The notes beneath the pieces are model-generated. The model ran no database searches, was not told the DNA's origin, and was given only the letters and a program-made list of their open reading frames with translations. The translations under genes and the position numbers were made by a program. Positions 1 to 14,105 of a stretch of DNA of 64,000 nt are shown here, one piece after another. Every line of letters begins with the position of its first letter. The first letter of the stretch is position 1. Origin of the DNA: Chamaea fasciata (taxonomy: Eukaryota; Chordata; Aves; Passeriformes; Sylviidae); contig JARCOQ010000008.1 of assembly GCA_029207755.1 (NCBI GenBank), positions 28,199,021 through 28,263,020 on the forward strand. The letters run 5' to 3'.

Positions 1-594
1 TCCCCCCACAAACTTATTGTCTGTCTCATTTTAATAAACAGATGATTAGGTTCCTTGGCACTAGAAATTGGTTGATACGCTGTAGAAGGGAAATTAGGCA
101 GCAGTGAAATTTAGAGATGTACACAGACACACTCATGCATTCACTGCAGGAGAAGAGGTTGCAGTTAAATCTTTCTGGGTCGATTCCTGTTCTGCTTTAC
201 TCAGAGTTTTAACCCCTGCTTTCATCCCGCAGCTCTTCACAGTGACAGTACAGAGATGGCCAACAACTTTCCTTTTGGAAGGCATTTCCCCACTGCTGTG
301 TGGGTTATGCCAGCGAGGTCAGAGCCTCCTGACAGCCTGAACTCCCTGGAGCTCCTGTGGGATGGGAACAGCCTGCTGCACCCATGGATGCCCCCAGCAA
401 TACTGATCAGCCGCAACAGGAAAGGCAAGAGTTGTCACCAAAGCACAAGTACAGCCCATCACAAAAACCAACACAGACCAACCAGACCCTGACTCCTAGC
501 CCAACTCCTGCCAGTGTCTCATCCCCTCAGCCCCCCTGAGCCAGGTCCCCAGTACTTCCAGGGCCAAGAAGTGCTTCCTGAAGACAACGCCCAG

Positions 595-636
595 CAGTCC
601 TCTTAGAAGGGGCAGTCCTCTTAGAAGGGACAGTCC
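595..636. repeat. 18-bp tandem duplication (2.3 copies)
   Basis: The unit cagtcctcttagaagggg occurs twice back to back (second copy ends gga) and a third copy begins. It looks like a local slippage or duplication event, with no sign of function. Confidence 0.85.
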
Positions 637-1600
637 TTTGGTGCTTTTGCAGGGACTTGTCAGTGGCTGCGGCAGCTAAGCTGACTGAAGCAGCCCAGCC
701 AGCACTAGAGCTCAGGCTGTCCTCACCAGAGGTTTCAGGGAAGGAAAAGAGACTTGCCTTTGCCACATGAGCCCTCCTGCACCACTGTCCTGCACCCTCC
801 AGAGTGAAAGATGTGTCAGGGGGGTGCTCATCTGAACACCTCCACACCCTACTCATGACACTTTTCCTGACACTCAGCCTGTATCTTCCTCTTATTGTCT
901 GCTTCCTCCCATATCAAACACTACCGACTTCCCGTGCCAGCAACTACAACCTTTTACAACTGTCTGCTCAGTAAGCAGAAAGAGCCAAAAGCCTGGTCAA
1001 TGCTTACTGCTGCAAATTACTTGTGGCAAAATCTCTGTGCCATATACACGATGTATTCCAAACACCAAGGAAAATGCATTTCAGGCCCTCATTCTGATCC
1101 TACCCTGCCTTGAGAAGAAAGAAGCTTCTGGTATTTATGCAAGCATAATATTCCACAAAAAAAGTTAGGCCAGACTGAGCTAATATGAAAACCTGCGGAA
1201 TGTGCTTAGGAAAAATACTCCATTCAACTAACAATTGGTTCTTTTGCCTGCTTCCTCCCTTACAGTATGTGCCATGCCATCCTGGCATAGCTGATATAAT
1301 TTGTTTCTTTTGGTCTGCTCACTACTAACCTCAATTCAAGGGCCTGTTAGAAGAAGGAATGCAACCAGCATGCTCTAACACAGCCAAGTGGATCATTCAA
1401 AAGCAGGCCCAACTTCCACTGCTTTCTTTAAATAACACTTTACTAGGCTGCATTGGCATATGACTAATATAATTTAAAAAATCTCAGACCCAGGAACTCT
1501 GCTTTGTCAAACAGGGATGTTTTCAGATGGACTAAGATGGTTATAGCTTTAACAGACTGTAAAAGAATGGCACCTTGCTACATTATATGTGATCTGTCCA

Positions 1601-1663
1601 CTAACCAAGAGGTCCAATCCCGTTGTCGGTGAAGTACATGTCCACGCCAAGCACAACAGAATC
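1601..1663 (-). other. Weak candidate alternative terminal exon (20 codons plus stop)
   Basis: On the minus strand, after atactcag, an open stretch of 20 codons reads DSVVLGVDMYFTDNGIGPLG and then TAG. It would be in frame with exon P (phase 0). It does not resemble the known SEMA5B C-terminus, its upstream polypyrimidine tract is poor, and I noticed no polyadenylation signal close behind it. A short frame of this length is easily expected by chance, so it is recorded only as a candidate. Confidence 0.12.
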
Positions 1664-4600
1664 CTGAGTATTTCAATATTTATGGAATTATATGAACAAT
1701 CTGATCATCATGCTAGTGTGTTTGCAGTTAGAAGTGGAGCAGTCTGAGGGGAAGGGTCACAGATCCCTCCCTTGTGTGGGGCTCTGCCCCCCGAGCTCAC
1801 ACCAAAGGCAGAGCACTCACATGCACTCACAGGCTGCTTCTCCCAGTTACAGCCAAGTGCTGGGCGTGTTAAACATGACTCTATCATACCATATGCATGC
1901 ATTTAACTTTGTTCGGCTTTCTCCATTGATATTTTTAGCCCAAGTCATCATTCAGATTTTCCATTTGCTCCTTTTTCTCCAGCAAGGCCTTGCCACTACT
2001 TCCCCAAATTCTGCCTCTGCTCCAAATCATTAAGTCATTATCCACTGACCTACTTGCTTACATTCTCCCAGATGTATCAAAACATCTTTACACGTAACAC
2101 TATGGGACTTCCAGTACTACTCCCAACTGCCATCCTACAGCTGCAAGTATAAGCTGTGTAACCATTTCTTACACACATAAACAGATCAAATGTTTCCATT
2201 TTCAATATACAGTCATGAAGATTTCAAAACTTGATTTAAAAAGTGGATGGGCATCTCCCCACTCCCAGTTAAAAGGTATTCCATATATTTTTGGGAAGGT
2301 AAAATGAAAATAATACTTTTAAAAGCATCTGCTACTCATACAACTAATACCAAAATTAGGGCCATAATGTAGTTCCCACAGGTTAACATATGATGGCAAG
2401 ATTTCCTTAATCTGCTCATGTAGAAAGCTCTCAGCTTTTCAGAGCTCAGCATTCTCTCTGAGCTCCAGATCTTCCTTTCTATTTTGGGGGGTGTAGAGGA
2501 AGAGTCAGCAAGTTTCCCAGGAGTTTTGTAGGTTAATCTTCACCAACTATGCAGCACCACAATCCCAGTGAAGTCAGTGAACAAGGACAGTTTCCCCCAG
2601 CCTCACAGTTTCTCCACTAGCTCTCCGCGAACAGGTATAATTTCACCCACCCATGATACTTTCCTCTTTAAAAACATAAAAAAGAAAAGAAGTCGGGTGA
2701 CCTTCCCTGGGCTTCATCAAATCATTTCTTTCAGTGTTTATGGTTACCACCACTTCAACCTGTGAAGAGGCAGAACAAAGCAGTGCACACCTTCCCATGG
2801 CTCATCAGCGATGTGCTGCCTGTGCCAGGGCTGCACAGGTTTAAGTTTCCACCTTGGAAGTTTGTTTGTAATGTTGAACATCCCGGTGTACTACAGAGAA
2901 AAACTTCTCCTTTCCCTCACCACAGAGTGAGTGCAGGCATGAAAGAACTAGGGGTAACAACTCCAATTACTGCGAACCCTGGTCATCCACTGTGAACAAA
3001 GAGAAGGTCTAAAATCAGGGTCCAGGGAGCAGACAGCAACTTTGTAGCCAACCCATTCCTCTTAGCAAATCCAAATGAAGCCCATGTGCATTCCTCATCC
3101 TTCTGCTGCAGAAATCAAGGACAACACTCCTGCTGAACTCAGTCACACAATTATCCCTAAAAGAATTGAGGCAGCCTTTCCAACTTGTAACAGCATCCAA
3201 CAGACCTCCTGTAGCAACAGTGGGATGGTCATTACGCCCCCTCATTCCCCAGGAAAATGGAGGAATAAGGGAATTGTGCAATGATGTAATGAAACCAAGA
3301 TCCAACATTTAGTTTCTTTTGTGCTCCTTTTAAGCTGTTTGCTTCTTGCAGTGAAATCAAATTGAGAAAAATGCCTTTTTGATGCAGATCAGCTGTTCCA
3401 TGGAGCTAGCCATGCCTTCTTGTTAAAAGATGCTACTTTTTGCATTGTAGGAACATTAGCCAAATGACTCAGGGTTGTGGAAATATATTAGTATTATGAA
3501 ACATTTCCCAAAGCTTGTACATCTCTGGAAGTACCAGGGCAGAGATCTTGGAATTATAATGAACCACTAAATTTGGGAATAATTAGCATAATAATTACAT
3601 TTCAACAAAACAAACCATACAACTAAAATAACCTCTTTTGGCAATAACTGACATCAAGAAAATACATGACGTCTGGCCCACCCACATGCTCCCTTTCTTC
3701 TGATCAACTGGATGCCACAACACTGCTGTGCCTCTCGAGCTAAGAATTACAAATAACCCTGGAAAGATGGAAAGTTGCCAGAAAGACCTTATGAGACCCG
3801 TGTATTTACTCCAAGCTGGGAGTGATTTTTAAGACTTGAATGATTCCTCTTTCTGATTTTTCTTTAAAATTTGCTTAGTGTCCTATGCCAAGCAAACTAT
3901 CTCACCTGATGCTTTTATAAAACCTCTTGAGCTCTGCCTACATGAAGTCAAAGGAAGCAGTGGCCAGGGTTTGTGCATTGAGGTTTTTTCTGATGAATTC
4001 AATAAGGCTGTTTGCAGGATTTACTGTGAAGTGTAGATGTACAGATGAGAACCTATTTTCTATATAAGAAGGTTATTCATCTCAAAAAGAGATACAAAAA
4101 AATCCCACTGGGACTCCTAAACTTATGATTGCGTGTTCTTTTTGGATGGAAGCTTACCATATTTTTAGACTGGAGTTTCTTTGTTCACTGTTATTGGTAA
4201 ATAAATTAAACAACCCCCAAATGACGGCAGCATCTGTAGATGTGCTCAGGTTGACAATAGAGCTAACATCCAATTATCAGAAAATGAATAGCCAAAGTTA
4301 TCTATAGCTGTTTGAAAATAGCTATTTTATCCTTGCACTTAGGAGGGAGTGAAGTTATATTACTGCCATTGTAAACTTATAAAACCCTTCAGAGCTGGCA
4401 ACATAAAAGACCATTGTCAGAAGGATGCTTTGGCACATCTCTGACTTCAAGCACATGAGTAAGATGGCAAAACAAACTGCATGTAATAGTAAGGCAAACT
4501 AAAGTATTTTTTTCAACTGGAAACTGAAGTCTGAGGAGGTCATGGAAATCTTCCCACTGGCAAGTACAGGTGTCTAGCCTAAAGCTTGCAATTCAGCCCC

Positions 4601-5419
4601 GGCTTGCCTATGATTTGCTGGTGGCAACACCCATGACGTGGTGTCCAGACACAAAAGAGGAATTCAAGGCTGTCCCAATTGCTTCTCAATATAGCTGGTG
4701 CACAGGATATAGCAGACATGACCTCAGCTGTGTGGGAAGGTGTAAACTGTCTCCTCACTGCACTCCTGTGTCTTGGTGAATGCCCTTCCTGGGTGCCCCA
4801 CACACACAAGAGTGTAACTAGAGAGGCTCCGCACCACAGCTACAGCACCTGACCCTGCACATGCTCCAGTACTCAGACAAATTCACCAGAGGCATAATCA
4901 TGGCCCTTTAAAACTGACATTAATGGTCACTCTGGATGGTTTGGAGCACTGGGCTCTACTGGGCTTCAGCTGATGGTAACTAGTCTGGGGCTGTCGGAGG
5001 GGCAGCTCCCACTGCCTCACTGCACTCATACTGGAGCAAGCAGCTTTGAGGTTTTGGATGGCCTCAGAGCTGCTTGTTCTGGTGAATTACCAGCACAAGT
5101 TGTGCAGCCTGTGCCGGCCCACAGTGCTGCATTTAGACTGAGAATTGCAAAGGTGTAACTGCAGTGGTGAAAAAAGAAGTAGTAAAAATAAAAATAAAAG
5201 TAAAAACTGGGTCCAATTTGCCATCTGTTAGCTCCATTCAGTCTCTTATAGTCTTACTGCTTTCCAAATTCTCCCACCCTCTAAATAGCTGCTTTTTGAT
5301 TATTTTCCTCAGGATTGCTTTGTTTTCTCCCCATGTTGCCTCTCACCTTGTTATTTCCTCTCTGCATTTGTAACCTCCTCAGGTCATTTTCCATTATTTC
5401 TATACCAGTGGCTGTTTTT

Positions 5420-5660
5420 TTGACACACCTCCCAGTTTAATATCTTCTGCTCATTTAATTAACACACTGACTGCACTCTCTCCAAGCTCATTAATGAAGA
5501 TATTAAATAAAGCCAAACCTTGCATTACTGCTTGCAGTGCCCCAAACATCTCCTCCCCATAGCCCTGTTTGTTCCCATCCACAATTGCCCGATGTTCACA
5601 GTCCATTAGCCAGGTTTCAATCTCTACAGCAGCCCTCCTGTCCAAGCCAATTTCTATTTA
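5420..5660 (-). mobile_element. Old CR1-type LINE fragment, reverse transcriptase region
   Basis: The minus strand reads WLMDCEHRAIVDGN and then LFNIFINELGES, which matches the conserved LFNIFINDL block before the catalytic ADD motif in CR1 reverse transcriptases. The frame is degraded and the copy is clearly dead. It is truncated at both ends and diverged, suggesting an ancient insertion. Confidence 0.75.
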
Positions 5661-8541
5661 CACACCACAAGATTATTTAAGACACCAATACCACTCTCTT
5701 TTCTTCAGATGTATGGACAAGTGAAGCTACATTTTTAACCAGCTGAGAATCTGCAGCTCAAACTCTGTGCAAAAAGCGATTAGGTTTGATTTCTCCCTGC
5801 TCAGCATTAGGTCTTGGCTCAGCTGTCAGCTCAACTGAACCACCTTTCATTTCATCAGGGTATGTGATATGTTGCCTCTCAAATATTAATTCAGATCTTC
5901 CTGCATATTAATACTGACACAGATTTGTTTCAATGAGTTTCCGTGGCTGTAACTGAAAGCACAGTCGAGTCAATCCCATTTGTTTCTCCTGGTTTCACTC
6001 TCTATGGCCCTGACTGCCAGATTTTACAGACAGAGTGGGATTTAACACCCCATTGATGTGCTTGGTAGAGTGGGGAAGGTCCAGGCCTTCTCTAGTGACT
6101 GTGGGCCTGCATGCTCACAGATGTTTTGTCTTATGCCCAAATCCAACTGACGTTTCTCACACAGACTTACTGGAGCTACTTGTGTGACTTTAGTGCATTG
6201 GACTTCTGTAGCTTAACAGTGACTCAATTAGCAGGGCAGAAATTGGCCTGCTTTCTCACTAACACTTTTGTATTACCTTTGCAATTCATGGCACTGGGGG
6301 TTTGCTTAAGGTCCATGATATTTTAAAGGTAATTGGAGTTGTTCATTAGCTGGTTCTCAGAGACTCTGGGATACAGTCCATGTGGATTCCTTCATCCACA
6401 GATTTTCAGTTCTTTCTCTTATTCACATGCCTTGTGCCAAATCTCAGGACGATATTAGAGCTGACTTAATAAGGATTCCCCCAGCTGTATGGGAGTGTGG
6501 GCAGAGTTGGTTCTGCTTCCCCTATGCCAAACCTCTCCTGTATACATAAATGATGCAGCAGGAAAAGTGGCTGTGGCTGTAGTGTTGCTGCAGCCTGTGC
6601 AGCCCATGCTGTGGCAGCAGCCAGCTCATCGAAGCAGCCCAGAGCTCACAATGACTCTTCAGGACTGGGTGGTCATGGTCCAGAAAAAAAAGCTCAGGTA
6701 TTTCATCTGTCCTCACTCAGAGCTGCCAAACACATTGGAAACTGAGCTCTAGTCCTGAATACTGACACAGCTATCTTAATTTTGTAGACACATAGCTCAA
6801 TTTTCTTTCTCTACTTAAGAATCCATTATTTGCAAGTGGAACTGTTCAAGATGAATAGCAAGGCAGCTCATCTCCAAGTGAAGCACAAAGGTTGTATGTT
6901 TTCCGGTATTTATTGTTTGTCTAGTATTACCGTCTCCCTTTACTTTAGCTCCCTGCCTCTTCCATGGCTCCCTTTAAAGTCTTCTGCAAACACGTAACTA
7001 ATTCCTCCTGCACATCTTGGTGGTGCTGAGGATTTCCTGGTTCAGCTCATACACATAACACTTCTAGCCAGGGCTTCGAGATGACAAAGAAGTGAGAATC
7101 ACCCCAAGCACCTGGACCTAGGGAGAACCATTCACTTCTTTCTAGCAAAAGAGGAAAGGTTATATTTGAAATATTCCTCTGCTGACCAGTAGAGGGAAGT
7201 CATGTAAGCAAGCAGCAGCAAGTCCAGTGCAATTTTGTCATGCCCATTCCGGTAGTTCTTCAATTAATTATTCTTCCAGCACAGCTGGGTGGGTGCAGGC
7301 ATATACATGTCAACCCCAGAGAAATTAGGAAAGGGGAAAATTGCAAGAAAAAGGTAATATCAGTCATTAGATCAATTAGTGTAGCTGGAAAAATCAGATA
7401 AGCTTTAGAACACATCTGTCTGTCTTCAGTTCTGAAACAGCAGCTCACATGTTCAAAAACCTACCAGATTTTCCAGCTACACTCATTGATCTAATTAAAA
7501 ACAAACCAAAACTTGTCTCCCTACAAACAGACTGTCACAGCTGCACTAATACAACTCCAAAGAAAGGCTCATGTGAGCATCCATGATGATTTAGCCTGTG
7601 AGAAGCCAGAGCGTGGACCATATCCTCAACCTGGTTGAGGAGAAGGTATGCCTGGTTGTAAAGAGGGAGCAGAGAAGGCTGAGCCAATAAAGAGAAAAAC
7701 ATGACAGGATTACTGTGAAGCATCTACCCACAGTGTCAAAATTTCTTAACATGGCTTAAAAACAAGAAGTCATCCCAAAAGCCAGACTCTCTTAAAAATG
7801 GTGAGGAAAATGGAACAGTGAAGATTCCCACCCTACAGGGAGCAGCAGCAGCCCTATGGAGGTGCAAGGGTTTGCATGAAAAGCAGATGGAGCAGAGACT
7901 CAGTTCCCACTGGGGGACTGCTGTGAGCAGCTGCTTAGTATCCCAGAGGGAGCAGGAGCAAGGTAACACTCAGATCTGAATTGGCAGTCTCCCCTACTCT
8001 TAAATACTTTATCTGTGCAAGTGTGTATCTGTGACTCACACACAGCAACCCGCTGAGCCCCTGCTGCCATGGGGTGGGGACAGCGCCGGGAGAGGCACAT
8101 CTCTCTCTGGGCACAATCATCCCAGGACAGCCATACCTCCAGGCATGCTTGACTGCTCAATTTGACTCGAGCCAATGATATAAAGGGAGAAAAGACACTA
8201 ACAGATTTTGACTGAGACGCACCACTTAATCCTTTTTTCCCCATCAGTAAGCTCTCTTGCTTTCCCTTCATAGTAGGCATTATGCAAATCAAGAGTCCCC
8301 TGAAGTGATATTTGCAACTGCAGGATCATACAAGAAAGGGCACAATGCTTCTTTGCCAATTCAACCCCCTGCCCCTACTATTCTATTTCAAATAATACTA
8401 TACTCATGGTAAGTACTAAAAATACGTACTCTACCATTCAAGCACTTGATGTTCTTAAATGCCACTTTGTTCAAGGGAAATAGCCTTTGTTAAACATGAA
8501 ATTCACTGGGAACAGAATTTGTATTTCAGTCTGATTTACTA

Positions 8542-8556
8542 CATATACATACATAC

Positions 8557-8594
<38 letters not shown>
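8542..8594. repeat. Compound microsatellite: short CATA stretch, then (TATC)9
   Basis: A short acat-type run (8542-8557) is followed by nine perfect TATC units at 8559-8594. Length polymorphism between individuals is likely. It lies in presumed intron. Confidence 0.95.
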
Positions 8595-8597
<3 letters not shown>

Positions 8598-9115
8598 TCC
8601 CCCCAACTGATTACATCAGCTAACGCCATGCAGCTAAAGCAAATACTTCAGGGAGACTGTTGATAACTTCTTGATAATGTTGGGCATCATCAACTACTGC
8701 TTTATATGTGAACTTTACAGCCACTTCCTGGGGCTTGAATGATGCACAGTGAAAGGGTCGCCGGGGGAAAAAAAAGCTTATATCACAGTGCTATCAATGT
8801 ATGTGCTGTGATCACCAAAAATAAATGGGTTAGCCAATCCTAGCTGAAGTAGCAACACATCAAATTAAGTGGCAGGACACTGAAACACAAAGTTTTCCAT
8901 GGAGAAGCAAACATCCTCAGAGACCAAGGCTGACTTTGACAAACATTCCTCTAGGGCACTTGACAGCTGTTTAAATAGCTTTAACTTAAACCACTGGCTG
9001 CCTCCTCTCTATAAAAAAGGTGTGATTTTCAGCAGCAATGAAAATGACCATCACCAAGAGAGAGACATTTAAAATCCATAGAGATTCACTTTCCTATATC
9101 CTAAGCTCTACTTTT

Positions 9116-9225
9116 TCACAGAATATTCTGAACTGGAAGGGACCTACAAGGATCATCCAAGTCCGTCTCTCAAGAGAATGGCCCATACAGAATAACCTTG
9201 GCATTAAGCACTGTGCTCCAACCAA
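9116..9225 (-). mobile_element. CR1 LINE 3'-end fragment, reverse orientation
   Basis: The sequence beginning cacagaatattctgaactgg, followed by aagggacctacaaggatcatc, is the reverse complement of the 3' end of bird CR1 elements. This supports an avian origin for the window. The copy is only about 110 bp long, as expected for 5'-truncated CR1 insertions. Confidence 0.85.
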
Positions 9226-12149
9226 CTGAACTTATCTTCCTTTTGCTAATTTTTTCAAGGTTGAAAGCCACACCAAACACCCATCTTGTTGTTTTATTCA
9301 GATAGATTCATCTTCCAAAGACAGAATTGGTTTCTGTGTCTCAGCTCTCCATATTAGTATTTTATTGCCATGAATTATTTGGGATTAGTAATGAAGTGTG
9401 AATCCCAGGGCCAGGAGTCCTTCGCAGGGGGTGTTTGCTCTGCACTCTGTCATTTGTTTCCCAACAGCATTGTTCTCACTTCATTAGAAAATATTCATTG
9501 TGGCTTCTAATTTATACAGAGTCCAAGAGATCTACTGATTATTCCCCATGTTTTCTGGTAAGTGCATCTATATTTGCTGTATAATTTCAGGCAAGTGCAG
9601 GACTCACAGTTCTACTGAAATTATTGCGTATTGTTGTAATGTCCTAGAAAATTCAGATACGAAGTGATAGATCAAAAACTTAGTTTCCCTCTTTCATTGC
9701 CATTTCCTGCAATCTCACTCAGTTCTCACCTCATCTTTTCCCACAATAAATTTAATCCTTGACATAAATGACTGTTTTGCTTCAGTGTTTGGCCCTTAGT
9801 TCCTACAAGAGCAGTGATGATGCCAGAGAAGATGCAATACTCAGGTGCTTCCTCAGCTTATTTGAGGCATCAGTACAGAGAGTTTTACTGCATGACTCAC
9901 AACTAAAGCTGTGTTGAAGGAAGGAAGGACAGAGGGAGGTCTGTCCAGCACAATCACAAGGAAAATCTGCAGGATCATCATCAAAACCATCCTGCAAACT
10001 CACATTTCTCACTGATCCCATCTGGCCTGATCCAAAGGCCATTGGATTTTGGATTTGGACCAATATGCAGACGCCTTTGTCCAAATCCCGCGTAGAATAA
10101 AATGTTGGCTCTCTTTACTGGCAGAGGATTTAGCAATAGGAAGAAGTTCAGTCCAAACCCTTTCTCCATGTGTGGCTGTTCCAAGAGATCCTAATTCACA
10201 AGGGCTCAATCTTGACCCTACATCCTCCTGCTTCTACTGCAGGATCATCTGGCTTTCCATCAGCACAGCTCTGGTAAGTAACTCACAGAAGGCATGGAGC
10301 AGCTGAAGCAAGATGTTAAAAAGAGGATCTCCTTGCTGCTTTGATAGTCAGTTATTATCTAATCGACGTGGCAGTACTGGGAAGGTTGTAGGTGGTTCTG
10401 TAACCCATCATGCCAAAACGTGAAGAGCAGATAATTTTTATTTCATTATGCTTTTGTTCTGCACAGTCTTCAATATTTTCAGGGTGTTGTTTGAACTTCA
10501 ACCAATTAATGAAACATAAACTGCTTATTAGGTGACCCAAAAGGTCTCTCCCCTACAATGTGTGAATACCAAATCAAAATCAACGTGTTGCTGGTAAATG
10601 CATATGCATGAAATCTTTCAAGACATCATGGCTAAAATAGCTAATAATAAACCCCACATCATTATTGAGAAAGCAGAACAGGAAGGGAAAAGGAGCCAAC
10701 AAAAATAAAACATGCTTCTGCAAAACACTGCCTATGCAAGTTAGCATCAGCTACATGATCAATAGGTCACCATTATGTATAGTATTTACATCTGATCTGT
10801 ATTACTGCACTGCTGTGCTGAAATGGCCAACAAGGCTCATATCAGCTAGCACTTGCTTCATTAAAATCTGCCTTCATATAAAATTTACCTTGATTTATGA
10901 GTTTCCATTCAGTGCTGTACATTTGAATGTAACACTGCCAAACTTTCTACAGTGTTCACCTGCTGACTGTAGAGCAGAGATACTTCAAGATGAAAACAAA
11001 CTAAAGATGGTTGCAGAAGGCTTATTATTATCAAAGAATGGAAAATAATAGACTTGTGCATATGGCCAGCCTTCTGCTACCATCATGTCACTGTGTATTA
11101 TCATTTTCTGTTACTGAAAAGTAGTCTACACACCCTCTCTTTCCTTAATCCTGGATTTATTAACTCTTATACACAGACACACACACATACAAACCTACAA
11201 TTATTCTTTTGGTTTCATTAAAAATTGTTGAGGGTGGTTTTCTTGGTATCTGCTGAGTAGAAGCTTATTTGGGTTCAGAATCTGGAATCTCAGGTGCTTC
11301 CACTTTCTTTCTCATGTAGACATTTTAAATTCAGATAGGCCCGTATCCAAGCTCAGTCCAATCCTTCTTTGCAGGACGGTGAATTTTAGCTTCTCCATCA
11401 TTTTAATGTTTATATTGTGGCATCACAATAAAACCACACGTGTTCCTTGAAGGCATGAAAAACTCCTTCCTGACCCTTAAAAAAATCTGTCAGTTATTCC
11501 TAAATATAAACCTGGCTAATAACAAGTTCCATAAGTAATTACACAGCACAGAGCACACAGAGCCTTTCCTTTTACTTCATTAATGCTCTATGCTTCAAGG
11601 GAACACTGAGGAGTGGCAGATTTGTAGTATGAAATTAGAAATTTTCAGCCAAGAGCTTAGGAAAGGAGGGGCAATAGAGAAGGTGAGCAGAAGGAAATAC
11701 TCAACAGGGATGGAGAAAAGGAGGCTTCACTTGACAAATAGATTTTACCCTTTCTGTAAATCTCTTTGCCTCATTCACCGCTCTGAAGTGTGTGACTTTG
11801 AGTTCTTCTCAGCAAGTAGCCCCTTGCTCCTAAACATTTAGCTTTGGTCTGTCCAATGACTGCAGATTTATGCACTTGAACTCTTTCACTTCCTAACATT
11901 CTGTAAATAAGTCCCATCTGGTCTATCTCTCCTTGTGTCCAAGTCCCTTCTCCCTCCAGCGTAAGTCATACAGTCTCAGTTAGCTAATGCCTTCCTTTAA
12001 ATAAACCAGACTTTTCAAAACTTGATCTAATGCCTAAGCTCTTTATGTCCCTCGAAAGAAGACTCTAACAGCTGCTCACTGTTACTATACACTAGATCAA
12101 GTATTCAGAGATGGATCTATGAAAGAGGTCAACTCCCTCCTGACACTAC

Positions 12150-12800
12150 ATTAACTAATCTGCTGCTATTTTAAACTTTGCTTAGCTTTGTTATTACTTC
12201 TACTTCACTGCACCACTTGACATAGACATCGTGGATTTCATAACCCATTTACCCAATTGATCAAGATCGTTCTGTGAACAACCTCATCCTTCTAAAGTTT
12301 AACCATTCTGCCTATTTTAGCATCATCTGATAACACATGATAGCACACTATAAACCAGGAAGAAAATGTTAACACAAATCCAACCCTCTAACTACCTGCT
12401 TTTCGCCACAAAAATAAATTTTCTTTATTGTTTGCTATGCGAGAAACAAGGGAATACTCTTGCTCATTTCTTTATTCCTGCAAGCCTTTTTAATCTGGGT
12501 CTTCCTATTGACTTTGCCACAGCAGCTCCCATAACAGAAAGGATTACTTGGAAGTTTGATGTTTCCAAGATCAAGTCCCCGTTCTTCACCTGTCTTAATA
12601 ATTTATTACTGAACCTGTATATGCAGAGTGTGTAGAATAATACATCCCGTGAAACTTTGTTAAAAGTCTGAAAATCCTGATATGTCTGCTGCTTCCCTCC
12701 TATTAGATCAATATTTATTTAATTTTAAAAAGGAATCCAATTTGCTTGACATGATTTGCTTTCCAAAAATCCATGCTGACTTGCATTATGATGCTGGAGT
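12150..12800 (-). mobile_element. Old CR1-type LINE fragment, reverse orientation
   Basis: Several blocks match the antisense of CR1 in the expected order: a gatcaagatcgttctgt block near 12260, a tttagcatcatctgataac block near 12317, and near 12760 the antisense of the conserved QHGF region (ttccaaaaatccatgctgac). On the minus strand, gatattcag-like and caggattttcag blocks correspond to the YLDFSKAFD motif region. It has many stops and indels. Confidence 0.7.
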
Positions 12801-14105
12801 CTTATTAAACTGTATGCAACTGTAGTCTTAAGCTTGCTAGCAAATGTGTTTTTGAGACTGCATTTATAGGCAGCAGGATCCTCTGAGAGGCTGCAATGCC
12901 CAGCAAGGATTTCACCACTTTCTTATTATACTGGTCAGTTATTTTCCAGCTCAAATTGTTTTCCTTTAAAACAGCAAAACAACACTGACCGTTCTGAAAT
13001 TATCTGATGCAAGCTCTTTTTTCTGATGTGCGTTCACACTGCAAATCATAGCCATGTATCAGGAGTTGTCCTGTGCCCAGCATTACACAATTCCTACGTA
13101 GGAACAGTGCTCAACACCCGGGGAGTTTAGCTGTGGCAACGGTCCCACCACTGATCTTATTGTTGGGTCTTAGTGAGAAGCTGGGCCAGACCACCAGAGG
13201 CAGACAATCAAAATGTCAACAGCACGTAGCTGTACGAAGGAACAAGCAGCTGCAGGGCTTCCTTCTGGCTTGTGTTCATGTCCCAAACAATGCTCCACAC
13301 TGTTCAAGCGACCCTAGGCAGGTTGCTCCTCCTGTGGTGACGTGAAGCCCCTCCACCCATGCAACTGCTCACTGCTCTGATCCCACGCCTCATCAGGAGA
13401 CTGATGCTCAAATCCAACGAAGTGCTGCTGTCTCAGGGTACTGTCTGTAGCACCCTGGGTCCTATCTGCTCTGATAATGGGCAGTGCTCACTTTAGCAAG
13501 CCAACATGCCAACAACACACGCCACTTCAGCACTCATCTCCTAAGGCTTCAGCTCCCCACTCTGCTACTGCCACTGAATTCTGCACAGCTGCCTGGGGTA
13601 AGTTCTGTCCTGTACTGATAGAGGGGGGCAGAACCCTCTCTGCTTTCTCATTCACTCCAATTTGGCAGTTACCAAAGAATTTCCAAAATCTCGTCCTACC
13701 AATGCACATTTTCCCAGCTATTTGTGCAATGAAGTTTCCATTTTTATTCTTCCTCCCCTCCATTTCCTCTTACCACGCACTAACAATGCACTGAGCTGAG
13801 CTCTTAGTGATTTTTTTAGAGGACAATTTGTGTACATTCAATAGTCAGAATGGGCTGGAGTATCTTGGTATGTACTTGCCAGACTGGCATTCATCAGGAC
13901 TGTGAAACAGAACAAAATCCCACTGCAGTAATGAGGCTTTTTAACCCCTTTGTGACAGCACAGCTAAATGCCCTTTCAACCCCATGTATAATGCCATCAG
14001 CTGGGCACAGAAACACAGACCTACCCAGTTCCAACCATGACATGAATACAGAATTTATTTAGGCAGTATCAAGCTGTTTGTGGTATTTCTCTTCAAGTAC
14101 CCTAC

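Larger units (their letters stand above)
1..14105. other. Non-coding 3' region, probably the last SEMA5B intron
   Basis: No exon with similarity to the mammalian SEMA5B tail end was recognised on either strand. The region holds three old minus-strand CR1 fragments, an 18-bp tandem duplication, a TATC microsatellite and one weak candidate terminal exon (all listed separately). The rest is unremarkable AT-rich sequence. It may be intron throughout, or intron plus 3' untranslated region if a different terminal exon is used. Confidence 0.6.
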
